Below, piece after piece: positions 16,452-23,339 of a stretch of DNA of 64,000 bases. The notes under the pieces were generated by a model that was not told the origin of the DNA, made no database searches, and worked only from the letters and a program-made list of their open reading frames with translations. A program made the translations under genes and the position numbers. The stretch's first letter is position 1, and every line of letters starts with the position of its first letter. Location of the stretch: positions 1 to 64,000 of the forward strand of contig JAVBME010000008.1 in NCBI GenBank assembly GCA_031552765.1, read 5' to 3'. The DNA is from JAVBME01 sp031552765. GTDB lineage: Bacteria > Bacillota > Negativicutes > Acidaminococcales > JAISLQ01.

Positions 16452-17204
16452 ATGAAAGACTTTCTCACCGGTTTGCAGTTTTTGACGCGGATAAAATTTT
16501 TAAACCAAAAAGAATGGACGGAAGAAGGGTTCGCGCGCAGCGTACCTTGGTTCCCGCTGGTCGGTGCGGTCATCGGCCTTTTTCTGGCCGGGCTGAACAT
16601 AGCTATGCAGCTGCACTTCACCGACCAGTTACGGGCGGTACTGCTGATAGCGGCGGAAATCGCGATAACCGGCGGCTTGTTGTGCGACGGGCTCATGGAT
16701 ACGGCCGACGGCGTATTTTCCGGGCGGGAGCGCTCGCGTATGCTGGAAATCATGAAAGACAGCGCGGTAGGGGCGAACGGCATGATGGCGTTCGTTATGC
16801 TGGTCTTGGTAAAAACTGCCATATATTTGTCTATACCTGCGCCTTTACTGACGCCGCTGCTTTTTGCCATGCCGGTAGTAACGCGTTTTATCATCGTGGG
16901 CGGGATAATTCTCTTTCCTTATGCCCGGGAAGAAGGCATAGGTAAACTTTTTACCTTATATGCCAAAAAAAATTATCTGTATTTGGCGTTATTTTTTATG
17001 ATTATTGCCTTAATGCCTTTTTTATCTTGGCAGATATACCTTTGTACCATGGTTGCGATCCTTTATTCCTGGCTGGCCGCCTGCTACCTATGTAAGATAT
17101 TGGGCGGGCTGACCGGAGATACCTATGGTTTTTTAGCGGAAACCGGCAATGTTGTTTTTTTATTCGCAAGTTATCTATGCATAATGCTTTTAGGGAGGAT
17201 TTAG
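16452..17204 (+). CDS. cobS: Adenosylcobinamide-GDP ribazoletransferase (cobamide synthase)
   Basis: Integral membrane enzyme that joins AdoCbi-GDP and the alpha-ribotide or riboside to complete the nucleotide loop. It is 250 residues with about six membrane helices. It has the N-terminal LTGLQFLTRIKF and the Asp-rich catalytic block GLLCDGLMDTADGVFSGRE (about 76-94), then KDSAVGANG. GTGAGGGGAAA precedes the ATG. It stands between the two CobT paralogues; the next gene starts at the base after its stop codon. Confidence 0.94.
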   Translation: MKDFLTGLQFLTRIKFLNQKEWTEEGFARSVPWFPLVGAVIGLFLAGLNIAMQLHFTDQLRAVLLIAAEIAITGGLLCDGLMDTADGVFSGRERSRMLEIMKDSAVGANGMMAFVMLVLVKTAIYLSIPAPLLTPLLFAMPVVTRFIIVGGIILFPYAREEGIGKLFTLYAKKNYLYLALFFMIIALMPFLSWQIYLCTMVAILYSWLAACYLCKILGGLTGDTYGFLAETGNVVFLFASYLCIMLLGRI

Positions 17205-18230
17205 ATGTTATTAGATGTGGCGCAGCCAGGCATTCTAGATAAACATATTTGGGAAAATACGCAAAAAGCTTTTGATAATCTTATAAAACCGGTCGGTTCT
17301 TTGGCCAGGCTGGAAGACATCACCTGTCTTTATGCCGCTGCCCGCCGGAAAAAGAAAATTTCTTCACCGGCAAAAAAAGTGCTGGTTTTTGCATCTGACC
17401 ATGGGGTGGCGCAAGAAGGGAATTTTTTATATACTATTGATGATAGTTTTTTTTATTTCCAGCAAATAACTATGGGCAACGGCGCAATAAATATTTTAGG
17501 CCAAAAAGTCGGCGCCGGTGTGCTGGCTGTAAACCTGGGCCTGAAAAAAGCGCCGGATATTGAAAAACATGACTATATCGCTGCCGGTACGAGGAATATA
17601 CTCCATGAGCCCGCTATGTGCGAAGAGCAATTTTCCAGCGCTTTTTCTGTCGGACGGCGGTCTGTAAAACAGGTATCTTCTGATGGCGTGGAGGTAATAG
17701 GCCTGGGCAGCCTGGGCTCCGGGGCCGAAGTGAGCGATACCGCGCTCTTGACGGTATTACTGGGATCAGATAAAGAGTTTTCGTTATCGGATGAACATGA
17801 AAATTTACTGGATAAAATATTGCATAAACATAGCGTCAAGTTAACGGAAAGTACAGCGTTAGAGAAAGTCTGCTGCTTGGGCGGTTTTGAAATACCGGCT
17901 TTAATGGGGGCTATTGTTGAGGCGGCGCATATGTCTATGCCGGTTTTTCTTGACGGTATAGCTTCTTTGCTGGCAGCGAAGCTTGCTGTGGATATACATC
18001 CCGATATAGGTGATTTTCTTGTTCCGGTCGCTACTACCATCCAGCCAGGGCAGGAAGAATTATTACAAGCTTTGGGCCTGTCTACTATGCTCGACTTGAA
18101 ACTGCCGGCAGGCGGCGGTGAAGGGGGCATGTTTGGCTTTGACCTGCTGGAGGCAGGTATAAAGGCGTTAAACGAGATGGATTCTTTCGGCAGCGATACA
18201 GTACATGGGCCTTTAGGCGATTTTAAATAA
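17205..18230 (+). CDS. Second CobT-family protein, ArsB-like (altered active site)
   Basis: A second CobT-family protein of 341 residues in the same operon. Fold-level motifs remain: KPVGSLARLED (28-38), ASDHGVAQEG (63-72), CLGGFEIPALMGAI (223-236), FLDGIASLLAAK, and a C-terminal GGGEGG (303-308). The NaMN-binding block that reads SEMGIGNTT in the other copy is replaced by GLGSLGSGAEVSD (166-178), with no equivalent Glu, and the stretch that follows is shorter. It is therefore more likely the non-catalytic partner of a heterodimer, as described for Sporomusa ArsAB, than an independent CobT. The start follows the cobS stop with no gap. Confidence 0.8.
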   Translation: MLLDVAQPGILDKHIWENTQKAFDNLIKPVGSLARLEDITCLYAAARRKKKISSPAKKVLVFASDHGVAQEGNFLYTIDDSFFYFQQITMGNGAINILGQKVGAGVLAVNLGLKKAPDIEKHDYIAAGTRNILHEPAMCEEQFSSAFSVGRRSVKQVSSDGVEVIGLGSLGSGAEVSDTALLTVLLGSDKEFSLSDEHENLLDKILHKHSVKLTESTALEKVCCLGGFEIPALMGAIVEAAHMSMPVFLDGIASLLAAKLAVDIHPDIGDFLVPVATTIQPGQEELLQALGLSTMLDLKLPAGGGEGGMFGFDLLEAGIKALNEMDSFGSDTVHGPLGDFK

Positions 18231-18244
18231 AAGGACTGGATATA

Positions 18245-19105
18245 ATGATAAAAGTTCCCGGTTCATGCGGTGAATTGGCACAAGGGATTTTTAACGGCCG
18301 AAACATGCTCATAACCTGCCCGATCAATTGGTATAGCGCTGTAACTGCTAAACAGGCGAAAGCGCCGGCCGGCGACAAGAACAAAAACTGCAAATCGTAT
18401 GCCGCAGTGGAGCTTTTGCTAAAACGTTATGGTCAAATGCTGCCTGTAGAGCTGCAAATACAATCAGACTTGCCGCGGGGCAAAGGGATGGCATCGAGCA
18501 GCGCCGATATCGCGGCGTCTTGCCAAGCTGTGGCCAAACTGCTGGGCAAAGACCTGGGCGAAGACGAGATAAAAGATATTGCTTTGGCGATAGAACCTAC
18601 CGACGGGGTGTTTTTTTCCGGCATAGTGGCGTTCGACCATATAAAAGGCGGCGTGCGCCAATCTTTGGGCGACCCGCCGCCTATCCGGATAGCGGTATTT
18701 GATTTTGGCGGAGAAGTGGATACGATAACTTTTAATAATAATTTAGACTTGACGCGCATCAAAAATGAAAAACAACTGGACTTCAACGAAGCGTACGAAC
18801 TGATAAAAGAAGGGCTGGTTAGCGCCAATCCTGTCCTCATAGGCAAAGGGGCAACTATAAGCGCTCTCGCCAACCAAAAAATATTACCTAAGCCACAACT
18901 GGAAAAGATGATAATTGAAGGTAATAAATACGGCGCTTTAGGGGTAAATGTCGCGCATAGCGGCACTGTGGCAGGAGTGCTTTTTGACAAGAGTATGCTT
19001 TTTGAATATGACGAGTGCGTCCAGGCTGTGTTAAGCGCCTGCAAGAACGTAAACTACCTGGGCGCCGCCGACATGGTGCCTGGCGGCATTATTGACGAGG
19101 CGTGA
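18245..19105 (+). CDS. pduX: L-threonine kinase, PduX family
   Basis: GHMP-family kinase that makes L-threonine O-3-phosphate for the aminopropanol arm of the cobamide. It has 286 residues with the N-terminal VPGSCGELAQGIFNGRNMLITCP typical of PduX, and the ATP-binding PRGKGMASSSADIAA (about 77-91). Its product is the substrate of the adjacent cobD, six bases downstream, so the pair supplies (R)-1-amino-2-propanol phosphate to CbiB. No pdu catabolic genes are nearby. Confidence 0.92.
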   Translation: MIKVPGSCGELAQGIFNGRNMLITCPINWYSAVTAKQAKAPAGDKNKNCKSYAAVELLLKRYGQMLPVELQIQSDLPRGKGMASSSADIAASCQAVAKLLGKDLGEDEIKDIALAIEPTDGVFFSGIVAFDHIKGGVRQSLGDPPPIRIAVFDFGGEVDTITFNNNLDLTRIKNEKQLDFNEAYELIKEGLVSANPVLIGKGATISALANQKILPKPQLEKMIIEGNKYGALGVNVAHSGTVAGVLFDKSMLFEYDECVQAVLSACKNVNYLGAADMVPGGIIDEA

Positions 19106-19110
19106 GCTAA

Positions 19111-20181
19111 ATGGAAAGATTTGAACATGGCGGGAATATCCATCATACAAAGGGCCAAAAGGTAATAGATTTCAGCGCCAATATCAATCCCTGCGGGCTG
19201 TCGCCGCGCGTTAAAGAGGCTATAAAGGACAATATCGATTTAGTGGCTCATTATCCAGACCCGGCGGCAAAAGATTTGCGGGAATCCATATGCCGTTTTT
19301 ATGGCGTTTCTGACAGCAACCTTGTTTTGGGCAACGGTGCGACAGAACTTTTATATTTACTTTGTCATGTCCTCAGACCCCAGGCCGTTGTATTGCCAGC
19401 GCCCTCTTTTAGTGAATATGAACGTGCGGCTTGCAGCGCCGGGGCTGCCATACAATATTTTCCGCTCTTACCGGAAGAGGATTTCCGGCTTTCTTTTGAC
19501 AAACTCTTTGCGGCTTTGCCGGAAGAGTCTTTGCTCTTTCTCGGCAACCCCAACAATCCCACGGGAAATTTGTTGCTACGGGAGGAGTTTGGCGGCTTTT
19601 TGCAAAAAGCCAAAGAAAAAAACTGCCGGGTGGTGGTGGACGAGTCTTTCATTGATTTTCTGCCTGATGATGGCAGGTATACCTGCCGGGGCTTCGTAAA
19701 AGATTTTGACCATATTTTTATCATACATTCCATGACCAAATTTTTCGCCATACCGGGACTGCGGCTGGGTTTTGGCCTTTTCCCGCCGGCACTGGCGGAA
19801 AAACTGAAAAATGCGATGGATTGCTGGAATGTGAATAGCCTGGCCCAGGCAGCCGGAGTGGCGGCATTGTCGGACAAGGCGTATATTGCTGGCAGCAGTG
19901 AAATGACCGAAAATTTGCGCCTGGCTTTGCTCAAAGGCCTAGAGGACATTGGCGGTCTAAAAATATATCCTTCGACAGTGAACTTTATTTTGCTTGATAT
20001 AAGCGGCTGGGGCATTAATTCTGCCTATTTGTACGACTATTTGAGCTCACGCGGGGTACTAGTAAGAAACTGCGCAAATTATCCGGGGCTTGACGAACGG
20101 TATATACGTATCGCGGTACGCTGCAAGGAAGAGAATAGAAAACTTTTGGCTTTATTGCGAGAGGTGGCAAAACATGGGTAA
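19111..20181 (+). CDS. cobD: L-threonine-O-3-phosphate decarboxylase
   Basis: PLP enzyme that decarboxylates threonine phosphate to aminopropanol phosphate. It has 356 residues of the fold-type I aminotransferase class, close to HisC. Key blocks are the N-terminal GGNIHHTKGQKVIDFSANINP, LGNGATELLYLL (about 73), FLGNPNNPTGNLL, and the Schiff-base Lys in SMTKFFAIPGLRLGF (about 209). The last 8 bases overlap the start of cobC. HisC-like proteins look similar, but the operon and N-terminus favour CobD. Confidence 0.93.
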   Translation: MERFEHGGNIHHTKGQKVIDFSANINPCGLSPRVKEAIKDNIDLVAHYPDPAAKDLRESICRFYGVSDSNLVLGNGATELLYLLCHVLRPQAVVLPAPSFSEYERAACSAGAAIQYFPLLPEEDFRLSFDKLFAALPEESLLFLGNPNNPTGNLLLREEFGGFLQKAKEKNCRVVVDESFIDFLPDDGRYTCRGFVKDFDHIFIIHSMTKFFAIPGLRLGFGLFPPALAEKLKNAMDCWNVNSLAQAAGVAALSDKAYIAGSSEMTENLRLALLKGLEDIGGLKIYPSTVNFILLDISGWGINSAYLYDYLSSRGVLVRNCANYPGLDERYIRIAVRCKEENRKLLALLREVAKHG

Positions 20182-20779
20182 AATATATCTTATCCGCCAT
20201 GGGCAAACTTTGTGGAACATGGCGATGCGTTTTCAGGGATTCAGCGATATAGAGCTTTCTGAAGAGGGAATAAAACAGGCGCAGCTTTTGTCTGAACGGC
20301 TAAAAACAGTGAAATTTGCCTCCATTTATGCCAGCGACCTGAAGCGGGCCATGCATACTGCGCAGATACTGGCGCAGCCGCACGGCCTTGCGGTGACTTC
20401 TTACAATCAATTGCGTGAAATAAATTGCGGCCATTGGGAAGGACTGACCCGTGTAGAAATAGAAGAAAAGTATCCGGGCCAGCTGACGCAGTTTTTTTCC
20501 CAGCCGGCTACTTTCGCTCCGCCTGGCGGGGAAAGCTTCTTTGATGTCGGCTGTCGCTGTTGTCAGGTATTTGAAGAAATAGCGGAACGGCACCGGGAAG
20601 AAAATGTGGCGGTCGTTGCGCACGGCGGCGTGATAAGGTCTATCTTAGGCTCTGTGCTTATGATGGACAGGGACGCTTTATGGCATATAAAACAAGACAA
20701 TACTGCGGTAAACATAATAGGTTTATACGACAATACCAAGACGGTGGAACTTGTCAACGACATAAATCATTTACTCTAA
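20174..20779 (+). CDS. cobC: Alpha-ribazole phosphatase, histidine phosphatase family
   Basis: Removes the phosphate from alpha-ribazole phosphate or the cobamide phosphate at the end of nucleotide loop assembly. It is 201 residues with the phosphohistidine motif LIRHGQT (about 5-11), the second Arg in DLKRAMHTA, the acid GHWEGLT, and the second His in AHGGVIRSI. An open frame runs back to 20090, but ATG 20174 gives the normal family N-terminus and overlaps cobD by 8 bases. Last gene of the riboswitch operon; no clear terminator follows, only an AT-rich stretch. Confidence 0.9.
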   Translation: MGKIYLIRHGQTLWNMAMRFQGFSDIELSEEGIKQAQLLSERLKTVKFASIYASDLKRAMHTAQILAQPHGLAVTSYNQLREINCGHWEGLTRVEIEEKYPGQLTQFFSQPATFAPPGGESFFDVGCRCCQVFEEIAERHREENVAVVAHGGVIRSILGSVLMMDRDALWHIKQDNTAVNIIGLYDNTKTVELVNDINHLL

Positions 20780-20813
20780 ATAAAAAAATCTTTGAAAATT
20801 ATCGGTTAATATA

Positions 20814-20842
20814 TTGACTTTGCGAATAGATGACCATATAAT
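20814..20842 (+). promoter_or_regulatory. Near-consensus promoter of the zinc-ribbon transcript
   Basis: TTGACT (20814-20819) and TATAAT (20837-20842) have a 17-base spacer. The start near 20849 leaves a leader of about 134 bases before the zinc-ribbon gene, containing the possible small ORF. Confidence 0.8.
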
Positions 20843-20862
20843 TGAAGGAGTCCGAATATCCA

Positions 20863-20976
20863 GTGGAACTACAGACTAAGTTACTACCTCAGCTTTTCAG
20901 TCCGAACAAGGCGGTGAGCAAGGTCCAGGAACATAAGGCTGGGAACCGTTTTGGGTATGGTGAGAATAAGGAGTGA
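20863..20976 (+). CDS. Possible 37-residue upstream small ORF
   Basis: A GTG-initiated frame of 37 codons lies in the leader of the zinc-ribbon gene. GAAGGAG (20844-20850) stands 12 bases before GTG, and the TGA is 6 bases before the next ATG, so the two frames could be translationally coupled. The peptide would begin VELQTKLLPQLFSPNKAV and is hydrophilic and basic, with no Cys. It may equally be a random opening; the good spacing and the use of the whole leader are the only evidence. Confidence 0.4.
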   Translation: MELQTKLLPQLFSPNKAVSKVQEHKAGNRFGYGENKE

Positions 20977-20982
20977 GTAGTA

Positions 20983-21273
20983 ATGAAAGAAGACAAAAAA
21001 TTAGCATGTCGCGATTGTGGAGCAGAATTTGTATTTTCCGCTTCCGAGCAAGAGTTTTACGAGGCAAAAGGTTTTGCCAACGAACCTGGGCGTTGCCCTG
21101 AATGCCGTTCGGCGCGCAAACAGCGCACCGGCAATGGTGGCGAACGCGCTCCCAGGCAAATGTATCCGGCTGTTTGTGCAGAATGCGGAATTGAGACTGA
21201 AGTTCCTTTCCGTCCTTCCATGGATCGCCCGGTATATTGCCGCGCATGCTTTAACAATAATAGCGGTCGTTAA
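20983..21273 (+). CDS. Small double zinc-ribbon protein
   Basis: A 96-residue protein with two zinc-ribbon units. The first has CRDCG near 9-13 and CPEC near 38-41. The second has CAEC near 66-69 and CRAC near 86-89, separated by a basic linker rich in Arg and Gln. This is the layout of small CxxC-x(n)-CxxC proteins common in Firmicutes, thought to bind nucleic acid or ribosomes, but with no settled function. AAGGAG precedes the ATG. It has its own strong promoter and terminator. Confidence 0.88.
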   Translation: MKEDKKLACRDCGAEFVFSASEQEFYEAKGFANEPGRCPECRSARKQRTGNGGERAPRQMYPAVCAECGIETEVPFRPSMDRPVYCRACFNNNSGR

Positions 21274-21286
21274 TTTTGTCACAAAA

Positions 21287-21318
21287 AATACCGTTTGCTT
21301 CGGCAAACGGTATTTTTC
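21287..21318 (+). terminator. Rho-independent terminator with UUCG loop
   Basis: A 12-bp perfect stem (21287-21298 with 21303-21314) is closed by a TTCG tetraloop and followed by T residues. Confidence 0.93.
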
Positions 21319-21346
21319 ATTTACAGTAAAAATACAAGATTTCTTC

Positions 21347-21375
21347 TTGCAAAACCTGACCGGAACAGTTATAAT
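21347..21375 (+). promoter_or_regulatory. Promoter of the RNase J gene
   Basis: TTGCAA (21347-21352) and TATAAT (21370-21375) have a 17-base spacer. The predicted start near 21382 gives a long leader of about 185 bases that contains a small hairpin GATAC-TTAG-GTATC and a second one at 21452-21476 (CCTGGC with GCCAGG), followed by a T-rich stretch. Confidence 0.75.
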
Positions 21376-21566
21376 TAAATTTAAAGTTGATGAGCGGCGT
21401 AATATTTTACTGTGGTTTAAGATGAACGGACAGGCAACGATACTTAGGTATCCTGGCGGCGCATAGACCGGCCAGGTGTTTTGTATTGCTTTTTCATATA
21501 TACCTTGGAGAAAATAAGAATTGCCAATATTTTAAAAATCAACTTGCAAATGGAGGTGCAATATTT

Positions 21567-23228
21567 TTGTCTAATCTTGAAAAATTACAAATCATTCCTT
21601 TAGGCGGACTAGGGGAAATCGGCAAAAACATGACAATCATAAAATACGGCGACAATATGGTGATGATAGATGCCGGGCTGATGTTTCCCGAAGACGATAT
21701 GCTGGGCGTAGATCTGGTCATTCCGGATATAAGTTTTATACTTGAAAATAAAAGCAAGCTTAAAGCTATACTTTTGACACATGGTCACGAAGACCATATC
21801 GGCGCCTTGCCGTATGTGTTAAAAGAGGTGGATGTGCCTGTCTACGGCACTCCTCTGACGCTGGGGATACTGGGAGGGCGTTTGAAAGAAAATGGCGTGT
21901 CTTCCGCCAACCTGAAGTCTATCGGAGCGGGTCACAAGGTAAAAATAGGAAACTTTACCGCGGAATTTTTGCGGGTGAACCATAGCATAGCCGATTCCGT
22001 GGCTATCGCTTTACATACTCCGCTTGGCATAGTTGTACATACCGGCGACTTTAAGCTTGATCAAACCCCGGTAGACGGCCAGATAACAGATTTTGCCCGT
22101 TTTGCCGAACTGGGTGAAAAAGGCGTGTTGGTGATGCTTGCCGACAGTACCAATGCCGAACGGCCCGGTTATACCCAGAGTGAAAAAACCGTAGGCGTCA
22201 CTTTTGACGAAGTGTTCCGGACGGCGCCAAGCAGGATAATAGTAGCCAGTTTTTCTTCCAATGTCCACCGTATCCAGCAGGTGGTCGACAGCGCCTGTAA
22301 ATATAAACGTAAAGTGGCTATAATAGGCCGCAGCATGATAAATGTGGTAAGCATAGCCGTCGAATTAGGTTATTTGAAAATACCTGAAGGCGTGCTTATA
22401 GACATTGATGAGACCAACAGGTACCCGGCTTCCCAGATCGTAGTGGTCACTACCGGCAGCCAGGGCGAGCCTATGTCGGCGCTGACCCGTATGGCTATGG
22501 CCGACCATAAAAAAATGACTATCGTTCCCGGCGACACTGTCATAATATCCGCGACGCCGATACCGGGCAATGAAAAACTGGTGGCTCGCACGGTAGACTT
22601 GTTGTTTCGCCTGGGAGCGGATGTTATCTATGACCGTTCTTTCGGCATCCACGTTTCCGGCCATGCCAGCCAGGAAGAGCTCAAAATGATGCATACCCTG
22701 GTAAAGCCAAAATTTTTCATACCTGTCCATGGAGAATACCGCCATCTGATAAAACATGCGCGTATCGCACATGAACTTGGCATGCCCAAAGAAAATATAT
22801 TCGTGGTGGAAAACGGCTCTGTCGTAGAAATAGGCAAAGAACAGGGGGTAGTGGCCAATAAAGTCACTGCCGGCAAAGTTCTCGTCGACGGCTTGGGCGT
22901 CGGCGATGTAGGCAATATAGTTTTGCGCGACCGGCGCCAGTTGTCACAGGACGGCATCTTAATCGTGGTCGTTACATTAGACAAACAGAATTGCACTGTT
23001 GTAGCCGGACCGGATATAGTTTCACGCGGTTTTGTTTACATACGCGAAGCGGAACAGCTTATGGAAGAGGCTAGGGAAAAAGTCCAACTAGCACTTGACA
23101 AATGCCAAAATAACGGAGTATCCGAATGGTCGGCCATAAAATCCGCCGTACGCGATTCTTTAGGCAGGTTTTTATACGAAAAAACGCGCCGCCGTCCAAT
23201 GATATTGCCAATAATAATGGAGATATGA
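21567..23228 (+). CDS. rnj: Ribonuclease J
   Basis: Metallo-beta-lactamase-fold RNase with endo- and 5'-3' exonuclease activity in mRNA decay and rRNA maturation. The frame opens at 21486, but TTG at 21567 behind GGAGGT (21552-21557) gives 553 residues, matching B. subtilis RNase J1. It has PLGGLGEIGKNM near the N-terminus, the zinc motif LTHGHEDHIGALPY (about 71-84), HTGDFKLD, the beta-CASP part with GSQGEP, and HVSGHASQEELK. The C-terminal 100 residues resemble the dimerisation domain. A terminator follows immediately. Confidence 0.94.
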   Translation: MSNLEKLQIIPLGGLGEIGKNMTIIKYGDNMVMIDAGLMFPEDDMLGVDLVIPDISFILENKSKLKAILLTHGHEDHIGALPYVLKEVDVPVYGTPLTLGILGGRLKENGVSSANLKSIGAGHKVKIGNFTAEFLRVNHSIADSVAIALHTPLGIVVHTGDFKLDQTPVDGQITDFARFAELGEKGVLVMLADSTNAERPGYTQSEKTVGVTFDEVFRTAPSRIIVASFSSNVHRIQQVVDSACKYKRKVAIIGRSMINVVSIAVELGYLKIPEGVLIDIDETNRYPASQIVVVTTGSQGEPMSALTRMAMADHKKMTIVPGDTVIISATPIPGNEKLVARTVDLLFRLGADVIYDRSFGIHVSGHASQEELKMMHTLVKPKFFIPVHGEYRHLIKHARIAHELGMPKENIFVVENGSVVEIGKEQGVVANKVTAGKVLVDGLGVGDVGNIVLRDRRQLSQDGILIVVVTLDKQNCTVVAGPDIVSRGFVYIREAEQLMEEAREKVQLALDKCQNNGVSEWSAIKSAVRDSLGRFLYEKTRRRPMILPIIMEI

Positions 23229-23231
23229 TTT

Positions 23232-23256
23232 AAGCGCGCTGTTAAGCGCGCTTTTT
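23232..23256 (+). terminator. Rho-independent terminator after RNase J
   Basis: A 9-bp GC-rich stem (23232-23240 with 23245-23253), with a GTTA loop, then T residues. Confidence 0.9.
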
Positions 23257-23339
23257 CTTTTTAAAGACCATCGCTTAGTATCCGAAATAGAGGAAATAAA
23301 AGAAAAAAATAGAATATACTACACTTAGAGGTGGTTCTG

